64,000 nt of DNA, from contig JALMQS010000075.1 of NCBI GenBank assembly GCA_024734495.1, positions 10,474,757 to 10,538,756 on the forward strand, read 5' to 3'. The position numbers and the translations under genes are program-made. Below, piece by piece: positions 32,344 to 42,417 of this stretch (its first letter is position 1; the number at the start of each line of letters is the position of its first letter). The notes beneath the pieces were generated by a model. The model was not told the DNA's origin, ran no database searches, and saw only the letters and a program-made list of their open reading frames with translations. This stretch comes from Forficula auricularia (Eukaryota > Arthropoda > Insecta > Dermaptera > Forficulidae).

Positions 32344-32664
32344 CAGCGTTTCTTAAACTGTGGTCCGCGGCCCAGTAAAAGTCCGTAGACAAAAATGACG
32401 ATTCTCAAAATAAATTAAAGAAAAAAGTTTGCCGGCATAATTTTAAGAAGATTAGCGCTCATCGTACATGTAGCAATGAAATGTGCAATTAATTGAGTTT
32501 AATAAAGTGTATTTATAATAAATAACCTGGTATTTTATTAACCATTTATCAAAAATTAAAATTAGCACGTTAAATAATATGTATATGTTTTTTACATAAA
32601 AGAGGGCCGCGTAAAAATTTTAGAAAAAATACTTGTTGGCGGTGGAAAAATTTGTGAAACACTG
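32344..32664. mobile_element. hAT MITE, 321 bp
   Basis: Ends CAGCGTTTCTTAAACTGTGG and ATTTGTGAAACACTG are the typical hAT type. The 8-bp duplication is GTCTAGGT (32336-32343) and GTTTAGGT (32665-32672), one mismatch. No coding sequence. Confidence 0.85.
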
Positions 32665-33108
32665 GTTTAGGTGTTTAAATAATGAGCCTACCAGCAGGCT
32701 CCGTTTATTTTATTTTGTCTTTCATGTGCAAACTGATTAGCCCAGAAAGACGGACTAAAAGAGTGTTTATGTCCACACCCTACGGTACGTCTTGTTTACT
32801 CAAATCAAACTCTCACAGACAAGACAGACCGTGTTGCAGAGCTTTAAAATATAAATTGAAATAAATGTTTTAATTTAAAGACTAATTCAATAAAAATGAG
32901 AGATTAACGTAGTTGGTTAGTGACAAAAAGGTGGCGGGATCAAGACACACTTTCCAGAAAGACTTCCCGGAAAGGGAAAAGATTCCCTAAATTTAAATTA
33001 AATTTAAAACTGGTATTTATTTATATACATTTATATATAGTATATCCCAAACTTTTTATATAATTTTCATTGTATCTAACAATATAATTGGATTAAAAAT
33101 AAATAAAT
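32665..33108. other. Unannotated DNA
   Basis: A 60-codon plus frame at 32682-32864 is less AT-rich but not recognised. No boundaries seen. Confidence 0.35.
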
Positions 33109-33260
33109 AAATAATACAATTGAAAAGTTTTTGTTTTGCCGAGAGTAGCAGAGTTGTTGATTCACAAAGAGAAACAAAGAGGTTGTCCTCTGCTTGATGC
33201 AAATAAACATACACACATATATATCGAGATGATATATCTGTATATATATATTATTTATTT

Positions 33261-33398
33261 ATTGAAGGAGACAATAAAGAGTGTGTCTCTGCTGGAATTA
33301 TAAATTTTATTTATTTATAACGAGACTATAGTTTCGTTATAAATAAATAAAATTTATAATTTCAGCAGAAGACACACTCTTTTATTGTCTCCTTCAAT
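33261..33398. repeat. Foldback inside the left Penelope arm
   Basis: ATTGAAGGAGACAATAAAGA ... GACTATAG and its complement, arms ~65 bases with almost no loop. The turn is CGAGACTATAGTTTCG, which is the GAAACTATAGTC end of the Penelope ribozyme. It is the same unit as at 19.09 kb and is absent from the right arm. Confidence 0.8.
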
Positions 33399-33455
33399 AT
33401 ATAAAAATTCTGCTACTCTCGGCAAAAACTTTCAATTTAATATTATTTATTTGTT

Positions 33456-33500
33456 TGAGATTATAGTTTCGAAGACTAAGGTCTTCATCATCAGTCTTTT
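33456..33500 (-). ncRNA. Hammerhead ribozyme motif, left arm
   Basis: Minus strand: CTGATGA (33488-33494), then stem II GAAGAC-CTTA-GTCTTC, GAAAC and TATAATC. It is the partner of 35757-35791, but the cleavage triplet reads ATC where the right arm has GTC, which breaks the last stem III pair. Confidence 0.65.
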
Positions 33501-33624
33501 TTGATTATAAATATTTAGGGAACGCGGTGTTGGTTTATAGTGAAACATTGTTAAAATTAAATTAGTTTGGAGTTGGTGGTGTTTCACAAGGAGAAAAATT
33601 AAAATACAAAGATTTTTAGTTTAC

Positions 33625-33665
33625 TCTATATATTTCGAGCTCTTAACTCATCGTCAGGAGAACAT
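33625..33665 (-). ncRNA. Second hammerhead-like motif, left arm
   Basis: Minus strand CTGACGATGAGTTAAGAGCT then CGAAATATAT: a CUGANGA box, a short GAG/CTC stem II and GAAA. It is identical to the right-arm copy at 35491-35515. The cleavage triplet and stem III are not clear. Confidence 0.5.
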
Positions 33666-34126
33666 TGACTAAAGATAACATGATATTTTGAACAGAATTT
33701 ATTTTAATTTTTAATATGATGGACAGTTATTTATGACATAGTGTAAATATGAAAGAATTATCAGAAGGATGGATGGCTTTAGAGCCGAAAGAACAGATGT
33801 AGGGGACAAAGGGCTGGAATAAAGAAAAGATATTTATACTTGGAAGTTGCCGAAAATTATGTATGTGTTATAAAGGAGAGCAATAAACTATGGAATGCAA
33901 TGAGGGTGCATAGCGAAAATTTCATCTCTTATTTTCTATTTAAAAAATAAATAAAAATTAAAAATAAACCCACCATACACTCTCATCGCACTCCAATTCA
34001 AATTAAATATCATTGATTAAGATGTCAATTATTGGTGAAGTTTTGATGTCTGTTTGATTGTTCAAGATGTTTTGATTAAGGTGTATGGCCTTTTTAATTT
34101 CAGCTGACTCCAATAAATCCAATTTC

Positions 34127-34339
34127 CTACTTTTTGGAATGAAATGTAAAGGGAGGGGTTGGTCGATGAAGGTGAATGGTTGTGGTCAAACAAATGATCT
34201 GCAAAAGCTGAGGTATAACTAAGAGGGGGGCATTTGGGTTCAAACTATTCACCGGTAGATTGCGAAGAGATCTCATATGTTCAACGTGGCGTTGATTGAA
34301 ACATCTACCTGTTTGCTGTTTGATTTCTATAATCAACAA
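34127..34339 (-). pseudogene. Inverted copy of the GIY-YIG C-terminus
   Basis: In the left arm the minus strand encodes TGRCFNQRHVEHMRSLRNLP and VNSLNPNAP, the end of the endonuclease found in full at 34320-35084. The upstream YIG half is missing because the palindrome begins there. A frameshift after NPNAP distinguishes it from the right-arm copy. Confidence 0.85.
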
Positions 34340-35084
34340 CCACTTTGAATATCAAATCTACCGAAAACCTACTTTCACAGACACTATAATTCCCTATGAT
34401 TCTAACCACCCCCTCAACACTAAATTATCTGTTTTCTACTCAATGTTCAATAGATTAGAAAACATTCCTTTAACCTCAGAACACTATAACCATGAATTAG
34501 CTATCATCCACAAAATAAGCGATAATAACAATTACCCCCGACACTTGATCGACAATATTCAGAAAAAGGTAATTTATAAAATAACAGCCCCCCTTTTATA
34601 TTCCATCATCCCAACAAAAGAAAAAAACTTTAAAAAACTTTATTTCCATTCTCCACTCAGCTACCCTATAGCTAATATGTTTCGCAAACTTAATATCACC
34701 CCCGCATTCTATAACAGGAACAACCTTTCATCCATATTGGTTAACAATAAAATCGATATAATTAAACCAATAACAATGAGTGGTGTATATAAATTGCAAT
34801 GTAATGACTGTCAATCGTTTTATATCGGGCAAACAGGTAGATCTTTCAATCAACGCCACGTTGAACATATGAGATCTCTTCGCAATCTACAGGTGAATAG
34901 TTTGAACCCAAATGCCCCCCCTCTTAGTTATACCTCGGCTTTTGCAGATCATTTGTTTGACCACAACCATTCACCTTCATCGACCAACCCCTCCCTTTAC
35001 ATTTCATTCCAAAAAGTAGGAAATTGGATTTATTGGAGTCAGCTGAAATTAAAAAGGCCATACACCTTAATCAAAACATCTTGA
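34320..35084 (+). CDS. Penelope-like polyprotein C-terminus with GIY-YIG endonuclease
   Basis: About 254 residues open to the stop. The first ~80 (LISIINNHFEYQIYRKPTFT, DSNHPLNTKLSVFYSMFNRL, PLTSEHYNHEL, NNNYP) match the thumb end of Penelope-type reverse transcriptases. A linker follows (KKLYFHSPLSYPIANMFRKL), then the endonuclease: MSGVYKLQCNDCQSFYIGQT and GRSFNQRHVEHM. The GIY-type motif is GVY, the second motif YIG, with the catalytic Arg in TGR and Glu in VEHM. CNDC before YIG and HLFDHNH after are likely the zinc ligands typical of canonical Penelope endonucleases. The reverse-transcriptase palm is missing: the frame begins where the inverted left arm joins. The frame reads back to 34296 only through antisense sequence. 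Confidence 0.9.
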   Translation: MISIINNHFEYQIYRKPTFTDTIIPYDSNHPLNTKLSVFYSMFNRLENIPLTSEHYNHELAIIHKISDNNNYPRHLIDNIQKKVIYKITAPLLYSIIPTKEKNFKKLYFHSPLSYPIANMFRKLNITPAFYNRNNLSSILVNNKIDIIKPITMSGVYKLQCNDCQSFYIGQTGRSFNQRHVEHMRSLRNLQVNSLNPNAPPLSYTSAFADHLFDHNHSPSSTNPSLYISFQKVGNWIYWSQLKLKRPYTLIKTS

Positions 35085-35484
35085 ACAATCAAACAGACAT
35101 CAAAACTTCACCAATAATTGACATCTTAATCAATGATATTTAATTTGAATTGGAGTGCGATGAGAGTGTATGGTGGGTTTATTTTTAATTTTTATTTATT
35201 TTTTTAAATAGAAAATGAGAGATGAAATTTTCGCTATGCACCCTCATTGCATTCCATAGTTTATTGCTCTCCTTTATAACACATACATAATTTTCGGCAA
35301 TTTCCAAGTATAAATATCTTTTCTTTATTACAGCCCTTTGTCCCCCTACATCTCTTCTTTCGGCTCTAAAGCCATCCCATCCTTTTGATAATTCTTTCAT
35401 ATTTACATTATGTTATAAATAACTGTCCATCATATTAAAATTAAAATAAATTCTGTTCAAAATATCATGTTATCTTTAGTCAAT

Positions 35485-35530
35485 TTTCTCCTGACGATGA
35501 GTTAAGAGCTCGAAATATATAGAGTAAACT
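35485..35530 (+). ncRNA. Second hammerhead-like motif, right arm
   Basis: CTGACGATGAGTTAAGAGCT (35491-35510), then CGAAATATATAGAG. It has a CUGANGA box, a GAG/CTC stem II of three pairs and GAAA. The 3' side is TA-rich with no obvious GUC. It may be an old or structurally different copy. Confidence 0.5.
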
Positions 35531-35596
35531 AAAAAATCTTTGTATTTTAATTCTTCTCCTTGTGAAACACCACCAACTCCAACCTAATTTAATTAT

Positions 35597-35745
35597 AAAT
35601 ATTGTTTTTCATGGAGTCAATAAAGTATGGATATTGAAAATTTGATGTTTCTTCACTGATAGATAATTCTAAATTGACTATCAGTGAAGAAACATCAAAT
35701 TTTCAATATCCATACGGTATTGACTCCATGAAAAACAATATTTAT
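35597..35745. repeat. Foldback inside the right Penelope arm
   Basis: Arms contain ATAAATATTGTTTTTCATGG, GTCAATAAAGTATGGATATT and GATGTTTCTTCACTGATAG with matching complements; about 68 bases each. It is absent from the left arm, where GGGAACGCGGTGTTGGTTTA and GTGAAACAT stand instead. Confidence 0.85.
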
Positions 35746-35749
35746 AATT

Positions 35750-35800
35750 AAAAAGACTGATGATGAAGACCAAGTCTTCGAAACTATAGTCTCAAACAAA
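35750..35800 (+). ncRNA. Hammerhead ribozyme motif, right arm
   Basis: CTGATGA (35757-35763), stem II GAAGAC-CAA-GTCTTC (six pairs), GAAA (35780-35783), a two-pair stem III AC-TATA-GT, and cleavage triplet GTC (35789-35791). All invariant hammerhead positions are present. Minimal stem III is what is known for Penelope-encoded hammerheads, which are proposed to work as dimers. Stem I is weak. Confidence 0.8.
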
Positions 35801-35918
35801 TAATATATATATATATATATATCAGATATATCATCTCGATATATATGTATGTATGTTTATTTGCATCAAGCAGAGGACAACCTCTTTGTTTCTCTTTGTA
35901 AATAAAAAATAATACAAT

Positions 35919-38130
35919 GCAGGAAGATTTATAAAGATAAAATTTAAGTATGATAGAGTGATTACCCCTATGTCGTCATTTTTACTTTATATAGTGATTA
36001 TTAAAATCACACATCTAATTTACGAATATTAAAAATATTTTATTTTGAAGTTTATGAATTTAGATATAATACATTGCTTAAAATATTTTAATGACTGCTA
36101 TATTTACTGGCTAGGTTTTCAATATAAGATTTTACTTTAATACTTTCGCTAGACCAAAATTCAACTTTAGGTAGGAGTAAGAAAGAAAATATTTTTTTCC
36201 GCTAAAGAAAATCTTAATACCTACATATATCTTTAAGCTTTTCTTTTAACACTACTTTAAACTATTCTTATACATGTGTGTATAATTAAAGAGTATATAT
36301 TATATATATTTTATTATGTATCAAAATTTATATCACATTTGAAATGTATTCTATTACTAGCTGATTCATTCACCATTCAAAATTCCTAAAAAGTCGGTTT
36401 GCAACCTTTAGTGAATTTGGCTGAAAATAATATTTTCCTTAAAGTCAAAAAAGTTGTCCGATTTCGGTAATCTTTGGCTTTGTTTGGTTACTCCCTTATC
36501 TGAAAGTTAGCTAATTTAGCTGGCAGTTGAAGGTATTGAGAGTGAACAAATCGATTCTAATAGTATGCTATATGCTGTTTGTTATTACCGAAACCTAGAT
36601 GATAACAAACCATTCATATAATATTTATTGATTTCAAAAAATTTGGAGCTAAATTTATTTTTATTTTAGAATTACAAAATTGTCGGAGTTGAAAAAAGTT
36701 CCTTAAAACCTCAACTAAAAATAATGGTTGATAAAAAAAAGTTTTTTCTCTGTATTTTGTTACAAAATATCGACTTGAAATGCTCAATATTTTCTTTTTT
36801 ATTCTTGCCTCCCTTTAAAGTGTTTCTTTTTTTCCAATTCTGATTTCAAGAAATCGCTAAGCTTTGACATGTTTATTCCTAACAGGATATCTTCTTTAAG
36901 CATCACCTCTTCACAACAAACAGAATAAAAATCATGTCTCCCTGGTTGTTTACTAGATATAATAAAAAATAAGATTTACCAAAACATCAGATATATATAT
37001 TTTTTATTATAGACTGAATCACCGAATGGGAAGATTCCAAATAAGACCATCTCACCTAATGGTTGTTTATAATTTAGTCAATAAATTCGTTCTATTTCTT
37101 TTTCTTTTCTCAATAGAGTCTTTTCTTACAAAAAAAAAAAGTTAAATGATTAGTAACTATTTTTTATTCCCTCATCTATTTGATCTTTTCGAGTTAGACA
37201 ATTTTCTGTTATTTTGTGTCTCTTACCTTTTACTCCTGAATTTTCACTTTATTACGATATGTGATAACAAAAATAGCCCTTACCTGAAAAAGAAAAAGAA
37301 AATATTATTAAATTAATATTAGTATGTATAATATTTTAATATATAAAATAAATATATTTATAGAAAAAATTTGATTGATTTTCTTATAATATAAATAAAT
37401 ACAAATAAAGGATTTTATCCCTTCGAAGTACTTAAACTTTAAAATATAATAATTTACACCAAAATTGATATGAAATGATTGAGTAAAGTGCAAAGACTAC
37501 TTGAATGAAAATGACTATACTTATGAGTCTTAAAATGGACATTAGGGTAATTATTATAATTGACTCCCTGGCTTATATTAAAATTCTTCAAATTATTTTA
37601 TTATTTGACACCTCAGGTATTTTGGATGATATAATAAGTTATGGAGCCTTCAGAATGCGAGTCTAAAGAGCAGTTGGGCGGTTTATTGATTGTTTTGAGA
37701 TTTTTTTCTTTTTACTTTGATTTTTTATGAAAAAATGTTAACAAAATATGTCGACCTCACTCTCCGTTTAGGCCTTGATAATTACTTATACTTAAATGAA
37801 TATCATATCAATAAAATATGAATATGCGTGTATTATCTTAATCTAATATAAAAGATGAATAGAATTTTAAATTATTTTAATTCTAAAATTGTTATTATAT
37901 TAATAAACACTACATCATTAATCTAAGAGCTCGGCGTACAAAACCCATCGGGCGATCGAAAAGTTTATTTATTTAAGAGCAAAATTATCAATTTTTATTT
38001 TTTGCTAATTTGCGTATAGAAATGTCTTAATGTGGAGAAAAATAATTTTGAAGCATGATTTTTTGTGTCTTTCTAAATCTGAATATCCACGATAACTCAA
38101 GAATGCAAGGTCAAATAAGCTGAAGTGTAC
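35919..38130. other. AT-rich DNA with no recognised feature
   Basis: Two kilobases of AT-rich sequence without clear element ends. The only frame of note (37308-37493, minus) is Ile/Tyr/Lys-rich and uninformative. Confidence 0.4.
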
Positions 38131-38954
38131 TGATGTGGCCATCCACTTGACTTTATTATACTACCTGGCCCTCTCACCTATATTTAATAAAATTATTTAT
38201 AATCATGTAGGGGAGGGGGTTAGTTTTTTCATTTTTAGACTCCTGGTGGCCCACTGATTATGTATACAAAATTTGGTTGAGTTTGGTACTAGAGCCTAGA
38301 TTTTCATTTTTTGACCATTAAACCCCCTCCCCCTATTTTGGCCGGTTAGTTTTTGAAATTTTAGACTTCTGGGTTCTCACTGATTATGTATACAAAATTT
38401 GGTTGAGTTTGGTAAATGACCAAGATTTTCAATTTTTGACCCCATCCCCTCCCCTCCCACCATTTTGGGAGGTTAATTTTTTGCATTTTTAGACTTCTGG
38501 GGTCCCACTGATTATGTATACAAAATTTGGTTGAATTTGCTCAAATGGCCTAGATTTTTAACCCCCCCCCCTCAATTTTGTGTCGATATGCACCAAAATC
38601 TAATCAGCTCTTAATCTCAATGGAACAAAACTACGTGTGAAATTCGGTTTCGATATTCAAACTAGTTTTTGAGCTAGCTCGTCCACAAAAATTTGGTAAC
38701 GCACAGACAACCAGACAACCAGACAGACAAACTAACAGACATTTTGACAAAACAATTATTATCTCGAAAAATATAATTTTTTCGATGTTCACTTATTAGA
38801 GATTTTTTGTAGAGCGAAATGACATGGTTTCGCTCAATTTTTTTAATCAAAATAGTTTCAGCCTTTTTTGAGATATTTCGAAAAAAAGAAGGAAAAAAAA
38901 CACTTTTTTCATGCACGATTACAATACTTGACCATCGCCTGTATGGTAAAGTAA
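38131..38954. mobile_element. Repeat related to the 14-kb element
   Basis: Begins CTGATGTGGCCATCCACTTG and ACTTTATTATACTACCTGG, and ends GCCTGTATGGTAAAGTA, giving imperfect terminal inverted repeats. Between them 38215-38954 aligns with 14340-14945, including the tandem TTTTTAGACTTCTGGGG units, GTAACGCACAGAC, AACAGACATTTTGACAAAAC and TTTCAGCC...GAGATATTTCG. It lacks the outer CTAG ends of the 14-kb copy. Confidence 0.65.
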
Positions 38955-39731
38955 AAAGTTTGTTTAAACACCATAAAATTCACATTAATTGATTATTAAA
39001 GATTAATTTTGGAGTTAGTTTTATAAAAAAAACTTCCAGGTGAAAAATGCAAGAAATCAGGGAAAAAACAATTTTTTAAGAGTCTCGAACGATTGTAGTT
39101 AATCATCTACAATTTGTCTTGAAATTTTGTGGCCAAGTTTCAGCTTTCTAGCTAAAATAGTTTACTGACAAATAATTGTCAAATCATCAAAATTTAAAGT
39201 AAGTGTATTGAGTCTTAAAGTTTTCTCCAATATTTCCTTTAAACAAAAGGTTTGTGGTCTCCTTGTCCAAAAAAAATTTCTATTCACGTGCTTACAATGA
39301 AGAGCATTATAATTAAATAAAGACTTTTAGGGAAAGACAGAAAGAGTTTTTTTATTCCATGTATGTTACAAGAACATTGCTTTAGGTTTAGGTAAATATT
39401 TGCAAGGGAATGTTAAATAAAAAAAAATAACTAAAGGATTCTCCTTTTCTCTCTAAATCTAATATAATCTAATCTAAAAAGAGCCAGTCTTTGATGCGGG
39501 GAAAATATTATATCGAATGAAATGCGAATCCAGGCAAACGAGGTTAAAATCACGATAGGAGGAACATTCTTCGAGTTATTTTGAATTAATAATTATTTGT
39601 AATGGAATAACAAATTCACCCCTCTCGACATCTTGAGCCAGAAAGTTATCGGAGAACCAATTTCTCTTCTCCCATAAGAACAATTTCTACATTTTTCATG
39701 ATAAATGAGGGGTGAGACATTTTCACAATTA
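38955..39731. other. Unannotated DNA
   Basis: GGCCAAGTTTCAGCTTTCTA near 39131 resembles the phrase duplicated at 23.3-23.5 kb and probably belongs to old degraded repeats. Confidence 0.35.
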
Positions 39732-40196
39732 CACTAGAATCCCGATATATCGTATCTTCAAGGGGACAAAGGATAAGTACGATATATCGAAATATTCGCT
39801 ATATCGAGGGTAAAAATTAAAAATACGATATATCGAAACAATTCTCAACATGAGTCGGCAACATCCGGTGTAAACAAACGAAATCCTCTAATTCAAGGGT
39901 AAAATATGAATTATAAGACATTTTATCGATCTAGGAGGTGAAAAAATACTTTATTCCGAGGGGATTAGTTTTATACGAATTAACGAGATTTTCCTAAAAC
40001 ACGACTCTAATTCAACGAAAAAATACTAATTATAAGACGTTTTGTCGATCTTGGAGAGGAAAAAATACATAATAGCGAGGGGACTAAAATGCATAGTTTT
40101 ATCCGAATTACGAGATTTTTCCAAGGGACCATTTTCTTACGATTTATCGGGATATACGATAGGTATATCAGGATACGATGCATCGGGATTTCACTG
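39732..40196. mobile_element. pogo/Tigger-like MITE, 465 bp
   Basis: Ends CACTAGAATCCCGATATATC and, inverted, CAGTGAAATCCCGATGCATC, with TA on both sides (39730-39731, 40197-40198). Inside, ATATATCGAAATATTCGCTA and many GATATATCG repeats fill both ends. TA duplication and CAGT-AATCCCGATATATCG ends are typical of pogo/Tigger derivatives. No transposase. Confidence 0.85.
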
Positions 40197-40555
40197 TATA
40201 TGTTAAGTGGATTAGAATTCTCGTTAGGTTAAAAAATATGTACTTTGGGGCTGTCCTATACCGTCTTTGTAAAAGCAAACTAAAATTTAAAAAATTTAAC
40301 ATAATTCTACTTAATGAGAGCTACACAAACCTTAAGCCCAAAAAAATAGATTCCCAGCCTATAGACAAAAGTCAATGATCTTCTCATTTTCCTTTATTTA
40401 TCCATATTAATGTCAATAAAGCCTACCCTACCTAAATTTTCACTTAAGAATAGTCTACATCTCTAAGAGAGATTATCCTTTAAAATAATTTAAATAATGA
40501 AAACACTCTGTTACTAAACATATATATACCCTAGCATTCAAAAAGTTGAATTAGT
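40197..40555. other. Unannotated DNA
   Basis: A 66-codon frame (40178-40378) overlaps the MITE end and is probably fortuitous. Nothing else recognised. Confidence 0.35.
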
Positions 40556-40770
40556 TATTTTCTGTACTTCCTGAAGATGGGTTGATATCCCGAAATATAT
40601 ATATTGAAAAAATTTATATCTTTTAATTTTTTTTTAATTTTAATGTGAAACAAGTGACCAAGAATCCTTAACTCATAGTAAATGAATATTACATATACTA
40701 TTTATTTACTCTTATCTTTATTAAAGATTTTTCACCTTGTACCAACACCACAATCTCTACTAATTAGCTC
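40556..40770 (+). mobile_element. Penelope-type terminal fragment with hammerhead
   Basis: From the ribozyme at 40571 it continues AAGTGACCAAGAATCCTTAA, CTCATAGTAAATGAATATTA, TTTATTTACTCTTATCTTTA and TTTCACCTTGTACCAACACC, then ACAATCTCTAC. The same blocks, reversed, form the 57.5-kb insertion. No clear target duplication. Confidence 0.7.
40565..40612 (+). ncRNA. Hammerhead ribozyme motif
   Basis: CTGAAGA (40571-40577), a stem II of GGG-TTGATAT-CCC, GAAA (40592-40595), then TATATATATTGA. The CUGANGA and GAAA boxes are intact. The cleavage triplet after the TA-rich stem III is not certain. Confidence 0.65.
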
Positions 40771-41835
40771 TGCTACTGGAACGCCGCCACCCGAGCTTCT
40801 TCGAGAACTTCTACAATAAGCTCCGCCCACTGGAACGTGACACTTTTTCGTGTATGTAGCCGGTGTTCATCGATTTATAAGGCGTTATCACGTCAAAATA
40901 GGATGTGTGTCTATACTATAGAAATATCACAAATCAGAAGTGAAGCAACCAAAGTTCTTTTAGTTCAGTTTTATTTAATATGTATAATTACAAGATTCTT
41001 ATTGATATTTTATAGTTGTTTTTCGTAATTGTAAAAAATGACTTCAAATGATAATATTTTTTTAAGTCGAATAAATGCCGTGACGTCAGAGGTCTGCTTC
41101 GACATTTTTACTCTAATTTGAATAGGAGAGAGAGGATGAACAAATGAACAAAAAAAAAATGTTTGAAAATTGTGTTTGCTTGTTTTACTTCAAAAATATA
41201 TTTTTTCGACCCTCGTCGAAATAATAATCTGATTAAAATTTTAATACAATTTTTGATTTTGATTTGAAAAATAGATAGATATAACTTATAGTTTTAATCT
41301 TATATAGTTTAATTGCTATATTGTTCTAAGACGGGCAGATACCGGCACTAATAGAGTTTCGTTTTACTTTTGTAAGTAACCCTAAAAACTTTATTAGTGA
41401 TGGTTTTATAAATTATTTACTAAATATATTCAATATACATAAATAAGAGAATGCTTATCATTACATAGTTTATTATGAAATCTCAATAAAATTGTTATTT
41501 GTGAATAAGATACATGGTCCGTGAAAGAATGATATTATAATAATGGTTAACAATTTATCTTAAGAGAAAAAAGGGCAAGTTTATGTATATATATATAAAT
41601 CATCTATCACGTATTGAATAGCCTATCATTTATTTTAAAATTCACTTGATATGACTTGTGAGTGGTGGAATTATTAATCAAAACTCCGTCTCTGAATATT
41701 ATTTCGATATTCAGGTTATTCATGCAATATACAGCAGACCAGAAGAAATGAAACCCTTTGTAGGCAATAACCTTAAATCTTCTCCTCTGATACTATGAAT
41801 AAATTGTGGGGACATTTGCTATAAAATATTTATTC
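40771..41835. other. Unannotated DNA with a GC-richer patch
   Basis: 40780-40870 is less AT-rich (GAACGCCGCCACCCGAGC, AAGCTCCGCCCACTGGAACG). It has two ACTGGAACG phrases 45 bases apart and an origin I cannot identify. The rest is AT-rich. Confidence 0.35.
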
Positions 41836-41837
41836 TC

Positions 41838-41877
<40 letters not shown>
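41838..41877. repeat. (TA)n microsatellite
   Basis: About 20 uninterrupted AT units. Confidence 0.95.
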
Positions 41878-41880
<3 letters not shown>

Positions 41881-42417
41881 AAAGAGAAATGTATGTAGAA
41901 GTATACATATAGTGACTTGTTTGTCGGACGTGAATTGCTTGGGAGATCTCGTAAAATCACAGGGAAAAAAATGATACCAAAGCAGTCTAACTTGAAGTGA
42001 TTTTTTTTCATGTTCTCGCCAAATTCTCTGATTTTATTTTCTTGTGTATGAATCCACGGTAAGTTTGGCATCAAGCCATGCGGGTGAATTCCAAAAGGAT
42101 TTAATCTTTTCTTCTTCGTCTAGGGGTCGGGCCCATTCGTACAAAAAAAAAACATTCTTGACCATAACAAGAGAAAAACAAATCAAATGAAATTGAAAAT
42201 GATCTTTATCAGACGTAAATATTTACTCTTTTTTTGGATGAAATCAATAAACTGGTGGAAACATCTTACATCTTTCACTTACCTCTTTTTAGGATTCCGT
42301 ACAAAAAAAACGAAATATTATTATCCTATTATTGTCGCTATTACTGTCTGAATATCCGTCCGTCTATCAAAAATTTTGAAATTTACAATATATATAGGTA
42401 TAATAAAAAATACAAAT

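Larger units (their letters stand above)
33121..35906. mobile_element. Head-to-head palindromic Penelope-like element, 2786 bp
   Basis: The left arm (33121-34314) and right arm (about 34827-35906) are inverted copies of the 3' half of a Penelope-like element, meeting around a ~510-base unique centre. Each arm carries, from centre outwards, the end of the GIY-YIG coding region, a ~400-base UTR, two ribozyme-like motifs and an outer GAGGTTGTCCTCTGCTTGAT region. A 12-bp direct repeat AAATAATACAAT flanks the whole (33109-33120, 35907-35918), arguing for one insertion event. The left arm has an extra foldback (33261-33398) and the right arm another (35597-35745). Confidence 0.85.

Noticed and set aside
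40780..40870. Short GC-richer gene fragment
   Set aside because: The open frame is short and the two ACTGGAACG phrases suggest repeat origin; no protein match recognised.
41793..42074. 93-codon minus-strand protein
   Set aside because: Contains translated (TA)n repeat and no motif.
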